Assembly: GCA_023375785.1 (NCBI GenBank)
Contig: SZWC01006776.1
Coordinates: 37,418 to 88,248 of the forward strand
Direction: 5' to 3'
DNA: 50,831 nt
DNA from: Penium margaritaceum
Taxonomy: Eukaryota; Streptophyta; Zygnematophyceae; Desmidiales; Peniaceae
Shown here: piece by piece, positions 1 to 10,233 of the stretch
Numbering within the stretch: position 1 is the first letter of the stretch
How the letters are laid out: the number at the start of each line of letters is the position of its first letter
Position numbers and translations under genes: made by a program
Notes under the pieces: model-generated
Told to the model about the DNA's origin: nothing
The model's input: the letters and a program-made list of their open reading frames with translations, nothing else
The model's database searches: none

Positions 1-104
1 AGATCCTGGGCGATGAGTCATGTAGTGTATCCATCATGTAGAGACAGCTCCCCCTGTCACCTGTGAGTCGACTCCCTCCCTCAAAGACGAAGTGGTGTCT
101 CCGG

Positions 105-2983
105 CTACAACTCCTCACGTGAATCTGCATCACCTGGGGTATACCAGTCCTCATGTGACTGCCAAGGGTCCCAACTCACAGTCTCTCCTGCCTCCGCACT
201 GCCGCGATGCATCTGTGTACGCCGGAGGAACGGGAATGGGCGAGCAGCACGCGTGCGTGGATGAAGTGGCGGAGCTGGCCTCCGATACGGGATAGGAGAC
301 CCTGAGACACAAGGGTGTACTGCTAAAAGAGGAGAGCTGGAGCGATGAACCGGATCACCTCTCGTGGATGAAGATGAAGATGGGGCGGATGAGTCGGGTG
401 GATGAAGGTGCGTGACTGTAGCAGAAGAAGGAGGAGCGATGATGGGGTCGACAGGAGCTGGGATGGCGGAAGCCGAAGGCACGCTCAGCATCACTGTTGC
501 TGCCGGAAGGCTCCTGCCGGTACCAGTGATGCTGCCCTCCTCTGAGAATCGCTCACGAGCTGCCACCATCTCTCGCTGTAGCATGACTACACGCTCCTGC
601 AGATCAGCATAATCTGCCTCGGACATGTCGAGGTGGCCCATGTCGACCAGGAGTAGAATGAACTCTGCCTCACTGGATGCTGCACATGCAGATTGCACAG
701 CTCGTGAGTACAACGCCATCTACATCTCTGCTGCTGAAGATGATGGAACAGGTGCCGCTGCATCCTCCTGGGGGTCAACCAAGGTCGCAATGTGCTGAGA
801 CGCTGGAACATCGGATGCAACTGCAGGTGTCGCATCCACATCACAGCTTGTGTCTATCATGCGAGGAGTGAGCGGTCGCATGCCGAGAGAGAAGGAGAAG
901 GAGGAGTCGTCAGAGTCCGTAGAGCATGTGGAAGCGTCGTCCGTGCAGGTACTGCCACTCTCGGCGTCGATGTGATCGGTAGCGTCACCAAGAGGTGAAA
1001 TCGAGGGGGCAGAACTCAGCTCTTGCTGACAAGGTGACTCAATCTGCATTTATGGATCTTCTCCCGTGTCCTCGACTGTCGCCATAATGGACACAGGTGT
1101 ACAGGGCTCCGGCTCAGCAATGTCCGTCAAGGCGACCAACAAGCGCAGCTGGCGATCACGCACTGTCTCGCCGGGAACGCAAGTCGCTACCACCTGCTCG
1201 ATGACAGAGTATGGATCATCATCTGACTCCGTCATGTATGTCGCTGCTCCGTCGTGGGTACGGGAACCCGTAGACTGTGGGAAGGTGGACGACTCCTCAC
1301 GCTGAAGCTGGTCCTCAGGTAGTGCAGATGAGGCGGTGAAGCATGCTGTGTCTGCTGCAGCATATGTCCCGGCGACATCTCTGAGAACTGCTGCTCTCAA
1401 GAACGCCTCAACCTCTAACAGACCAGCCGGTCGACTCTGCTCATGTANTATGGATCTGCTCCAGTGTCCTCGACTGCCGCCATAATGGACACAGGTGTAC
1501 AGGGCTCCGGCTCAGCAATGTCCGTCAAGGCGACCAACAAGCGCAGCTGGCGATCACGCACTGTCTCGCCGGGAACGCAAGTCGCTACCACCTGCTCGAT
1601 GACAGAGTATGGATCATCATCTGACTCCGTCATGTATGTCGCTGCTCCGTCGTGGGTACGGGAACCCGTAGACTGTGGGAAGGTGGACGACTCCTCACGC
1701 TGAAGCTGGTCCTCAGGTAGTGCAGATGAGGCGGTGAAGCATGCTGTGTCCACTGCAGCGTATGTCCCGGCGACATCTCTGAGAACTGCTGCTCTCAAGA
1801 AAGCCTCAACCTCTAACAGACCAGCCGGTCGACTCTGCTCATGTACAGCGACCACTGTCGGGCAAGTATGAGTCCCGTGCGCCAACACCCTCGGAAATCC
1901 GTGTGGGGTATCCAGATCCGCGCGGGACTCATGTGCCACCGCCAGGCCGCTATCGGTCGGAGTCAAAAGCGGCACCGCCAAGGCACATGAGACCTGCACT
2001 CCTCGTGATGCAACCTGCTGCCACAGAACGTCCGACTCCTGTCCCAGCATGGATGTCGACCTTGATGACACGCATATCTCCTGCACTGGAACCTCCGCCG
2101 GACTCGTGTGAGCCTGCTGTACAAACTCCGCCAAAACTCCGAAAGATGCATCCCTATCCATACCAGACCCGTGTGCCACCGCCGGGCCGCCACCGGTAGG
2201 AGCCGCGAGTGGCACCGCCCAGGGACGCCGGGCCTGGACACCTCCTGATGCAAGCTGCTGCTGTAGAAGATCTGGATCCAGCGCGGACGTGGAAGTCGAG
2301 CTCGATGATACGCAAGTCTGCACCATGACCTCCATGTCGGGATTAGACTCACTCCCCCTCGACCCTACTGCGGATCCTGTCGCTGCTATCGCATCACGCA
2401 ATACGCGGTAACCACACTCCCCCTCGACAGGTACAGCAATGGAGGCCGAGGAGGTGGAGGATGTATCAACACCGGCGTGAGCACGCCGTGTAGAGCGCTG
2501 ACGACGACGTCATAGAGTCACTCGACTGGAACGGCTGCTGGAAGACAAGTCATCGCGGGGTGGCGGCGTGGTCACAGCAGAGTGGAGGATAGAAAGGATC
2601 GTGTCAGCCTGGGACTGGCTGGCAGGTGAAGCTGAAGGGACACCATCGGATGAAGGAGGAGATGATGGAGAAGATGTGGTCGAAGAGGCCGTCGACGAAC
2701 GAGTAGCAGAAGCACGCTCAGTGACAACGAGGTCACAAAGCCACTGCACCGTCTGCCGTAGGCCGTGGATCTCGGCGAATATGCTCGTCAGAGGTCCACC
2801 TAGGGGATCTACCAACACCGGCAGATCTGTATGCTGTGGAGGACGCAGGCTCGGACGAGGCTGTAGCCAAGGTGGATGCCAGCTGGGAGGGCGCGTCCAA
2901 CAGCGACGCCAACCATGACGTCCATCACCACAGTAGTAGCAGGCGAATGCGCAGCGCGCCTGCTCACACGTCCGCGCACTCAT
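105..2983 (-). pseudogene. gag-like protein of E0 with an N-terminal CCHC knuckle
   Basis: One reading frame runs from an ATG at 2983 to 105 once the duplication around the N at 1448 is collapsed (see that entry). Near the N-terminus is a CX2CX4HX4C zinc knuckle (CYYCGDGRHGWRRC), the nucleic-acid binding motif of retroelement Gag. It is followed by Pro/Ser-rich sequence, a short segment (PLTSIFAEIHGLRQTVQWL) that could form a helix, long Ser/Thr/Ala/Pro-rich low complexity, and near the C-terminus a helical stretch (LQERVVMLQREMVAARERF). In-frame stops are TGA at 2510-2512 (inside an Arg run, so probably from CGA), TAA at 1050-1052 and TAG at 720-722. The knuckle is N-terminal, unlike the usual C-terminal position. 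I cannot name the family. Confidence 0.5.
1051..1845. repeat. 397-bp direct duplication flanking a single N (likely assembly artefact)
   Basis: Bases 1051-1447 and 1449-1845 are near-identical copies of exactly equal length separated only by the N at 1448. A handful of mismatches are visible (for example at the start, and near the GTGTCTGC/GTGTCCAC position). Removing one copy plus the N (398 bases) brings the reading frame on the two sides back into one frame. That is what a gap closed without merging overlapping contig ends, or two haplotypes, would produce. A genuine tandem duplication is the alternative. Confidence 0.8.
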
Positions 2984-3019
2984 CTCGTGCGCTGGACGAT
3001 GGATAGGTGCCGAGGGCAC

Positions 3020-3540
3020 CTACTCCCGGTGGTAAACACCAAGCCACGGGAGAGAATGAGGTCCGCAAGTACTATCACGCCTGGAGGTCACGGCGTCCGG
3101 GTCAGCAAACGTGACCAGACGGGAAGAGCTGCACTACCACAGCACACCCGGAGACGAGAGTCTGACTAGCTGCGGCGACCAATGCTGATGCCACGAATGG
3201 AGCAAAGACTGCTCCAAGACGAGAAGGGGTGGCGGCTGCAGGTGTGGCTGCTGCTCCAAGCGGTAGATGACCCAGCCCTCGGAGACGGTAAGACTCGAAT
3301 CTGTCGGCGATCCTACGGGGTGAAGTACGTGCACCAATCCACGGGCCCCAGGAAGACGCTGGTCGAGGACGCGTCTAGAAGCGGAGATCGTCGCCGACGA
3401 CCGTCCGCTGTCGGCTGAGAAGACGAAAGCGGAAGCTGTTGCGCAGCCGCCACACGATGTAGTCGTCGACACTTTACGGCCTGATGCTGCTATTACAGCT
3501 ATGAAAGCTGCAGCGACTGCTGCGGTGGTACTCCCTCACT
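3020..3540 (-). other. Spacer or frame extension upstream of the E0 gag start
   Basis: The gag frame remains largely open upstream of the ATG at 2983, interrupted by TAG near 3021 and at 3134-3136, and is then open to about 3510. There is no ATG in this part. It may be an untranslated leader, or an N-terminal coding extension that has been lost. No domain is recognised. Confidence 0.3.
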
Positions 3541-4045
3541 GCGGTGGTAGTTGGAAGATTATCCTGTTTTTGTTTTGCCTCTTTTTTTTTCTTTTTTTTC
3601 TTTTCTTCTTGCCCACAGCCACCCCCCTCATTTTCTTTCTTTTACCCTCAACCTCCACCCCCCTTTTTTATTGGTTCTCCCCTCTTCTCGCCTGAAGCCC
3701 TTGCCTTTCTATCCTTTTTTTTCTTCTTTTTTTTCTTTTTTTTTTTCTTTTCAGGCGTACCCCTTTTCGTATTTTTTGTTACTCGCCCCCCCCTTTTCTC
3801 GATTGCCCAAAAGGTGGGCGAATGGAGAAAATCAGGAGGGGGGGGGGAAGAGGGGGGGGTGNGACGGGGCCGACGGGGCCGAGGGGGCCCGCGAGGCCGA
3901 CGGGCCCCCTCCGAAGGGCCCCTCGGAGGGGCTCAGCAGGGCCCTCCGAGGGCCCCCCTTGAGAAGGGGAGAAAGGAGGGAGAGGGGGGGGTGGCGAACG
4001 GGGTCGACAGGCCCCCTCAAAGGCCCCCCCCCTTCAGAGGAGGGC
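3541..4045. repeat. Low complexity: T/C tracts followed by G/C-rich runs, with an N at 3862
   Basis: Long pyrimidine tracts (about 3565-3760) give way to runs of up to about a dozen G (3838-3990) and repeated GGGCC-type blocks. The single N at 3862 lies in the G-run, where sequencing commonly fails. Several closely spaced G-runs could form G-quadruplexes. The long open frames over this stretch are poly-Phe, poly-Ser or poly-Cys artefacts of composition. Confidence 0.75.
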
Positions 4046-4681
4046 TGCGAGGCCCTCCTCGCAGCGGCAGCAGCAGCTGCAGCGGCAGGTGCAGCTGCTG
4101 CGGATACTGCTGCTGCTGCTTCAGCTGCTACTGCTGCTGCTTCAGCTGCTGCTGCTGCTGCTGCTGCTGCTACTGCTACTGCTGCTGCTGCCGCTGCTGC
4201 TCTGCGCAGCAGCAGCTGCTGCTGCTTGCTGCTGCTGATCTGCTGCTGCCTTGTTTTTTTCTTTTCTTCTTCTTTCGCTCTGCACGCCGTTGCACGTTGC
4301 TGCTGCTGCTGTTGCTGCTCCTGCGGCTGCTGCAGCTGCTGCTGCTAAAGCTGCTGCAGCTGCTGCTGCTGCTTCTGCTACTGCTGCGTCGCTGCTTGCT
4401 GCTGCGTCGCTGCTTCTGCTCGCTGCTGCTGCTCGCTGCTGCCACGGCTGCAAGCTAGTGCTGTGTTGCTGCTGCTCGTGCACGCTGCTGCTGCCAACGC
4501 GTGCTGCTGCTGTTACTGCTGCTGCTGCTACTGCTGCTGCTAGCGGCGGCTCACCGCCCCTGTTGCGTTCACGTGCAGTCGCTTCGCGCTCCCTCACACT
4601 GCTGCCGGCGTGGCGCCACGTGGCGCGTTCTCTTAGCGTTCCGCCCACTATTGCTGCTTCTGCTGCTCACACGCCCCCTGT
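4046..4681 (-). repeat. CAG/GCA-triplet-rich leader of E0
   Basis: Nearly the whole stretch is built of imperfect CTG/GCT triplets on the plus strand, that is CAG/AGC on the element's sense strand. It starts directly inside the primer-binding site. Minus-strand reading gives Ala/Ser/Gln homopolymer-like protein without an ATG that I would trust. C1 has a comparable CAG-rich stretch in the same position (about 23730-24310). Confidence 0.7.
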
Positions 4682-4693
4682 GCTCTGATACCA
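4682..4693 (-). other. Primer-binding site of E0 (initiator tRNA-Met 3' end)
   Basis: The minus strand reads TGGTATCAGAGC, the complement of the CCA-tailed 3' end of plant initiator tRNA-Met, the usual copia-type primer. It lies three bases inside a TG that would be the end of the 5' LTR (plus-strand 4697). Confidence 0.85.
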
Positions 4694-4843
4694 AATTGGA
4701 ATTAATTCTAGGGCATGCAGGTCCATGCAAGAACAAACATGATCTTTGTGTGTGAGTGCGATGCAAGACGGCAAGAATTTGGCTAAGTCTGGAACGCTGA
4801 ATATAAAGAACAAGGAGAAGTTTACAAATGAGCCCCTAGCGGG

Positions 4844-4851
4844 CTTATATA
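4844..4851 (-). promoter_or_regulatory. TATA box of the E0 LTR
   Basis: Minus-strand TATATAAG, about 150 bases from the primer-site end of the LTR, in a GC-rich surround. It is in the right orientation to drive the CAG-rich leader and gag frame. Confidence 0.55.
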
Positions 4852-4951
4852 GGGGCGCCGGCGGCTAACCGCACCGGGCCCCGTCACCCCTGCTGAACCC
4901 AAATGGGTCAACAGGGAGAACACACTGCATACACCACGAGAGTAACAAAGG

Positions 4952-5780
4952 TGGTCTCCTCGAGGCACCGGAACAACTGTCCGAGTGCCCGGGTCTCGAC
5001 CACCGAGAAAATATGAGCAGTGCCAAAACATCTCGGAATCAACGTCCAGACATCACAGACGGCTTTCCGAACATCGGAAGCCCCACAATAGCCATCGGGT
5101 CTCCTCGTCGCACCGGTACAGTCAACCGGGTGCGCGGGTCTGAACCCACCGAGAAAATTCTCCTACTTCCTGACAAGCCCAGATGGCTGCCGGAACGCAT
5201 CGACCGCGTCTCGTCGGCGCTGTCGTAGGTACTGGAGAAGTCTCGGTGCAGTCCGGAGGCCCGTCGTGTCGTCACGCCCTCCTCTGCCATATACCCGAAT
5301 GTGGATATATCGGTAAACTAGCAGTGTCGGTCGTGACGGGTGGAAGTCACACAAACCAACAGGGAGGTCTCTCGAGGCACCTAAACAATCTGTCGTGTGC
5401 CCGGGTCTCGACCGAGAAGAAAAGATGCAGTATACCCAAAACACATCCAGACTCTACGTTGACATACTAGCACCACCGGCAAGCCAAGCAAGGCAAGTTT
5501 AGTCCTCCTGAGCCCCACAACATGTCACCGAGCGTCTGGGTCTCGGCCACACGAAAAATACATATGTCTAACAAAAAGTCAATAAAGACTCGATCAACCA
5601 GTACTGGGTCTCCCGAGGTACCGGGAAAAACCACCATGTACCCGGGTCTCGACCACAGGGAGACTGCACAACTTGTTAGAGACAATATGCAGCAAATCAT
5701 CATGGGGTCTCTTAGAGCATTGGCACAAACCACGGAGTGCTCCGGTCTCGACCACCAAGAAACTGAAAATTGATAAACTC
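4952..5780. repeat. Six degenerate copies of a ~75-bp module in the E0 U3
   Basis: A module with the pattern GGTCTC, then CGAGGCACCGG, then CCGGGTCTCGACCACCGAG plus an A-run recurs, with drift, near 4952, 5098, 5367, 5497, 5608 and 5706. Spacings are about 100-145 bases with one double-length gap. In element orientation all copies lie upstream of the TATA box, so they occupy the U3 enhancer position. Reverse-orientation relatives occur at about 27980-28293. Confidence 0.65.
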
Positions 5781-5781
5781 A

Positions 5782-6222
5782 GAGCATGAACACCTGTTGC
5801 GTCGCATGGTGGGTGACACACATCACAGTCATTTTGCCCTAAAACACGGCTCAAATCCATTGTTTGACCAGAATCAATACTCAGGCATCTGAATGCAGAA
5901 CCTTTTTAACATATTGATGTAGATTCTTGAGCCATACACAATGACTGCACATATGCATGGGTCTGACATTGACCGGTCGGTGCACAAAAAAAACATGCAA
6001 ATCGGGCCTAAGCTCTAGATCCTGCAAAAAATGCGCAGAGTGCCCAAGCATGACTCTAGGACACCATGACAATGTTCTTGCAGATGCGGATGGCTGGATC
6101 ACCATCCGACAGTGCTCCGGGGCTTGTGAGGTCAGGAATAGAGATTTACATGTGCACGGCACGGACACGTGGTCAAAGTCAACTTTATGTACGGATGGGA
6201 ACACCACACATCACAAAACTCT
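5782..6222 (-). repeat. Partial 3' LTR of the decayed copia copy
   Basis: Aligns with bases ~186-647 of the C1 LTR (17707-18168), including the long run through the CAGGCATC block and the terminal region before the polypurine tract. Substitutions and indels are frequent, so it is much older than the C1 LTR pair. Confidence 0.7.
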
Positions 6223-6349
6223 CCCATGACCCAATGGAACACATGTCCTTACATGTATAGAACGTACAATAGTGTGCAACATGATGCTCAAGAGTCCATA
6301 GGTACACATCCCACTCTTAGCCAACATCTGGCAAGGGATAATGACAGAC

Positions 6350-7790
6350 AGAACAAATGGCCTTCGTGAAACTTTCCGTGCACGAGTGCCTTCGTTAAGA
6401 GGTGATTCTGTTGCATGTTTGTGCCAATCTAGATGACGCATATCACCTGTGACTCCACCAAATCATGCACAAACTGATGCTCAACAGGAATTTGCTTCTT
6501 GCGCACATGAAATACACCAGATTTCTCTGCAATGGCTAGAGCACTTGGGCTTTCAAAGCGTAGAAGGATGGTAAGCATAAACTGACACAACTCACAGAAC
6601 AAGTGTTATAGCCACACCGCCTCAACAACCCTAGCCCCTAGAGAGACATACTTTGCCTCTTTCAAGCCACACATAATGCAACCTTGCTTGTCACTGTGCT
6701 ACGGCACAGCTTTGTGACCGAGCAAGAACGCGTAACCTGTCTGAATGCGCCCACCATGGCTCCAGGCCCAGTCAATGTTGGTGTATCCGCTGACCACCAG
6801 AGAACACTACCGACGAAAGAAGAGCCCAGGGTATGGCAAGGAAATCATATAACTCACCACTCACACAGCCACATGAAGGGCTCTCATCCCTCATGCGGCT
6901 AGGTTGATGGCAAATGTAATGTGAGGCCTGGTGGTCATAGCCAAGTACATTGTAGAGCCAATGAGGTGCAAGTACACGGTCACACCCGTTGTATCTCCAA
7001 GGTATGCTACATCATCCACCTTCAAGGCATCTAGTGCGCTTTTTGTGATAGGTGTGGATGCTGTGGGAACTGCACCAATGAATTGCATCCCACAACGCAA
7101 GCATTGCGCATCTAGTGTTGTAAGAGTTCCCTTTTTTCATTGGTCACGCACGGTCTCCATTACCAGGACTGAAGTTATGAGACCGTGGTCCTTCAGCTGT
7201 ATGCATTCTGGAGGACTGCCTGGGCCTCCTTTATTGCCTCCGTCAAAGGAGAAACAATCCGGAGGCCGTCAAAACATACCAAGATAGAGGTCAAATTCTT
7301 GGCTGTATTCTAGGAAAAGAGGGATGGATCGACGTTACTTAGCACATAGTCCATACAAATCAATGTGCCATTGGTCTCCTTGTTGTCATACTAGGATAGC
7401 TGGTTGAGGTTATACAAGACCTTGTGAGAGCATAAAACCTTGTTGCAGACCTCAAAGCTAGGTGGCTAGACCATGTAGATCTTCTATGGAGTGTCATCGA
7501 GGAACGTCTTTTTCACATCCATCTTGTGGAGCTCACATTCGTTCCAAGTAACGACACATAACAGAGCACGAGCTATGGTTATACGACCAATGGGTGCAAA
7601 TATGTCGGTAAATTCAATACCCTGAACTTGTAAGAACCCCTTGGCCATCAAGAGAGCCTTCTAAAGATCAACTGAGACGTCATGCTTTGCCTTCTCACAA
7701 AAGAACTACTTGGCTTGTACGGTTTTTGGTCCAAACGGGAGGTAGACAACCTCGTAAACACCATGCTCTCAAATGCCTCTGAGTTCATCC
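6350..7790 (-). pseudogene. RNase H and reverse transcriptase remnants of the decayed copia copy
   Basis: On the minus strand fragments of RT are readable, for example a segment with MYLAMTTRPHITFAINLAA (about 6893-6960), which corresponds to the conserved MYLA-TRPDI block of copia RT. Just upstream (about 7261-7290) the YVDD catalytic box is visible as a degenerate ILVCFDGLRIV, with Tyr and the second Asp lost. This copy still holds the segment that is deleted from C1. RNase H similarity to C1 covers about 6350-6880. There is no open frame of useful length and the copy cannot be functional. Confidence 0.65.
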
Positions 7791-8299
7791 TCACAAACAG
7801 TGCACCAAACCACCACATTGTGTACTGAGAGTGCCTCCTTCAATGTACTTGGATCACGCGGAATCAAGGGAGACCTTGGTGTGGCCACAATACACATGTC
7901 CAGCATGGATGTGACCAGGGCAAGGTCGGTTGCAACATCGCAAGAGACTTATGTGAGACCAACTCAAGGCTGAAAAGTTACACTGGGTGCACCTCTGTGT
8001 AGTCCACCTAGACACAAAGGTCGAAGCCTTCATGTGAGGCTCACCTCTCTCAACACTACAATCAAAGTGTTTGGGTTCTGAGTCAGCCACTTGTTGAGCC
8101 TTAGAGGCCAATGGTTGAAGACAACCACCGGGCTTGCAGGACAAGCATGAGGTCAAGATGCTCACCTCAAGCTATGGAGCAAGCGGCAGGACAGAACGGC
8201 ACACTCACAAGCTGGGAGAAAAGGTGCAGCTGTAGGGTATCCATGGAAGGGTGCATGGACGGAATCAAGGAAGGGGACAAGCTTGGATGCAAATGAAAC

Positions 8300-8428
8300 A
8301 GGAGGGACAGACGCAAGGACCAACGCAGGCACATGATCAGGCGTGCTAGTGGGGACTGCTGCAAGCATAGGACCAGGTGTGCTAGTGGGGACTGAAGCAC
8401 GCACAAGGCCAGGTGTGTCAGTGGGTGC
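8300..8428 (-). repeat. Remnant of 36-bp linker repeats (decayed copia copy)
   Basis: Two to three units of the form GGGACTG...CCAGGTGTG...AGTG at 36-bp spacing match the repeat array in the C1 integrase-RT linker (19862-20077). The array stops at the C3 border. Confidence 0.6.
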
Positions 8429-9330
8429 TGAAAATTTGCCCCTCCGCATGCCCAAGTACGGCGCCGAGAAGTGCCGATGAGCCGCCAGAGAGAGGAAATC
8501 CTTGTAGTTTGATCTAACAGCTTGAGGAATGCTTCAAATCCAAAATGGATGATTTTTCCTCAAAGTTGACGAGTCGCTGAATCCATTGGAATTTGTTTTA
8601 CCAGACTTGGACAAGCAACAAGAGAGATATGAGCTTCCAAACTTGGGATGTGTGCGGTGGCTCTGGGAGTCGATCGCGACTCGACTGTCGGTGAAAAATC
8701 GACCTAAAGGATTAACAGAATTACATGTGGTGCTTTTTCCCCAAAGGACTGCCGAGTCACTCTGGTGAATGATCCGCCGGATGTTGGTAGTACATGTTGC
8801 TACAAAGGGACTTTGTCACGATTATGATTGCAGGTCCGCAGACAGGTTTCAAACCCTGTCACATCCCATCATCAAACACAACTCAAAAGCAACCAAGGTC
8901 TATCAAAGCAGAAAAGGGGATCCCTCCATCATGTGCAATGGGATCTGCGCCTTGGGAAAGGCGTTTTGCACGTGAAGGAAGGCGCCACGACGTGTGCGCA
9001 CCATGGAGGCGTTAGGGGTTTCTGTGGTGGATGAGACCTGCGCCCCCGCAAGCGTAACTTGGGTTACCATTGGCCAAATCGTGCACGGTTGGATGCGTTG
9101 GAAACCTCATGACTAGACTTACAAATTTTTGCATCATGTCCATGCTAAGAAAACTAATGCAGAATGACGTTTTTCTTTTTGTAAAACTGACTGTCTCTAA
9201 ATTCCTGCTCACATAGCGTGAGGTGGCCAGAAAACTCATACTCAGTCTCAGATTTTCCCAAAAAGAAGAAGTGAACCACGGAGAAATGTCAAGCACATTC
9301 AGGAATCCACCACAAAGTTTTTCCTAACCA
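8429..9330 (+). repeat. 5' LTR of C3
   Basis: Starts TGAAAATTTGCCCCT and is collinear with 10234-11226 through shared blocks such as the GCATGCCC, GGGAGTCGA and CAGACAGGTTTCAAA segments. Many indels and substitutions separate the two copies, so insertion was old. Confidence 0.65.
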
Positions 9331-9332
9331 AT

Positions 9333-9346
9333 GGTTATGGGCCCAC
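9333..9346 (+). other. Primer-binding site of C3 (anticodon-arm, half-tRNA type)
   Basis: GGTTATGGGCCCAC lies two or three bases inside the LTR. It is complementary to GTGGGCCCATAACC, the anticodon stem and loop of initiator tRNA-Met, not to a tRNA 3' end. The same arrangement is known for Drosophila copia, which is primed by a 5' half of initiator tRNA-Met. Confidence 0.65.
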
Positions 9347-9469
9347 GTTGACCCTCTCCAAGACGTTCCTGTCTTCTACAGCACACTGGATTGTTGACTT
9401 GGACAAGGTCACTGTGAAATTTTCAGAAGCTGTTGGAGTAGAAGCTGCATAAACGGCAAAGAAGGAGAC

Positions 9470-9880
9470 GCAGCCCATCCAAAAGCATGCAGGTGGTACA
9501 GGCTTTAGGCTATGGAGGTGGCAACTCAAGCTGCACCTCGCGCATAAGGGGCTGTTGGATGTCATGTTGAGCAAGGACGTGCTCGTCGAGGCGACAGCTA
9601 CGGACGGGAGAAGCAGGCCTTCAAAATGAAGAACAAGAATGTGCTCATGCTCCGGGCGACTGAGACAGTCAAGTAGCAATGGGGTTACTTCCAAGGCTGC
9701 AAGCTGGCAGCCAAAGCTTGGCAAAATCTCTGTACCATCCACCAATCCAAGCCGCTCACAAACACAATCTTTGTGATGAAGCGGCTCCTCATGATGAGAA
9801 TTAAGGAGGGAGATGATGTCATTTCCGCCATGCAGCAGAACGAGTCAAGGCCAAAGCGATCAAGGAGGTGGCGTGGCTTC
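9470..9880 (+). pseudogene. Gag (UBN2-type) fragment of C3
   Basis: Translation across two frames gives LWRWQLKLHLAHKGLLDVML, then a segment with KAWQNLCTIHQSKPLTNTIF, then VMKRLLMMRIKEGDDVISAM. This is the normal order of the copia Gag UBN2 domain: helix with W, the AWQNL block, the KS--N helix, then L--+KEG--V. At least one in-frame TAG (after ETVK) and a frameshift interrupt it. Confidence 0.6.
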
Positions 9881-9939
9881 TAAAGTTGTTGGGGAGCTGG
9901 GCCTGGCATAGCAAGAGCCAACGATGGTTCAAGAGGAAA

Positions 9940-10200
9940 AAACCACTGCTATCTTGCTGACTAACAACCCGATGCAGCACAGGAGGAAAAAGCAAGTCAA
10001 CTTGCGATACCATAACGCACGAGACATTGTGGAGAAGGGATAGGTGGTGCTGCAACACTACAGCACGTGCCACATGGTTGCAAATTGCTTGACCAAAGCA
10101 CAACCAGGGGATTGGCACGTGATGAGCGTGGACGGACTTAGGATAACCAGCTGCGACAATATGGAGGACCCAGCAGAAGATGATTCATAGAAAGCAGGAG
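9940..10200 (+). pseudogene. RNase H C-terminal fragment of C3
   Basis: The reading NLRYHNARDIVEKG, stop, VVLQHYSTCHMVANCLTKA matches the copia RNase H tail (IDIRYHFIRE-VE-G, then T--M-AD-LTK). It directly follows the Gag remnant, so several kilobases of pol have been deleted. The Asp of the AD-LTK motif reads Asn (VANCLTK). Confidence 0.6.
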
Positions 10201-10218
10201 AACCGGACATGGCAGGTG

Positions 10219-10233
10219 CAAGGGGGAGAATCT
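10219..10233 (+). other. Polypurine tract of C3
   Basis: AAGGGGGAGAATCT immediately precedes the TG that opens the 3' LTR, the normal place for the plus-strand primer. Confidence 0.6.

Larger units (their letters stand above)
1..5780 (-). mobile_element. E0: 5' part of an LTR retrotransposon, minus strand, truncated by the window edge
   Basis: Read on the minus strand the order is a candidate LTR with a TATA box (about 5780 to 4697), a primer-binding site (4693-4682), a CAG-rich leader (4681 to about 3020) and a serine-rich frame with a CCHC knuckle (2983 to 105). No protease, integrase or reverse transcriptase is visible before the left edge, so copia versus gypsy cannot be decided. The right LTR border is inferred because at about 5781 the sequence turns into an older copia LTR (5782-6222) that lacks its first ~185 bases, as expected if E0 inserted into it. 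The left LTR and target duplication would lie outside the window. Confidence 0.65.
4697..5780 (-). repeat. Candidate 5' LTR of E0
   Basis: Begins with TG next to the primer-binding site and contains a TATA box and a repeated U3-like block. The right border near 5780 is inferred from where an older, unrelated LTR resumes. The second LTR is not in the window, so the borders cannot be confirmed. Confidence 0.5.
5782..8428 (-). mobile_element. Old, decayed copia copy related to C1 (3' half)
   Basis: The order is collinear with C1: LTR-like sequence (5782-6222), polypurine tract (CTCCCATGAC on plus, about 6223-6233), RNase H, reverse transcriptase, then the Pro-rich linker with 36-bp repeats, broken at 8428 where C3 begins. 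Similarity is obvious by eye across the LTR (for example the AGCATGAA-TACCTG and GGCGGGTGAC blocks of C1) and the RNase H 3' end. Every domain is broken by stops and frameshifts. The first ~185 bases of the LTR are missing at the E0 border. Upstream gag, protease and integrase were not found beyond C3. Confidence 0.75.

Noticed and set aside
3544-4458. Long open frames (about 265-304 codons) over the T-, G- and CTG-rich block
   Set aside because: Homopolymer-like Phe, Ser, Cys, Leu and Ala runs from low-complexity DNA, antisense to the E0 leader; no domain.
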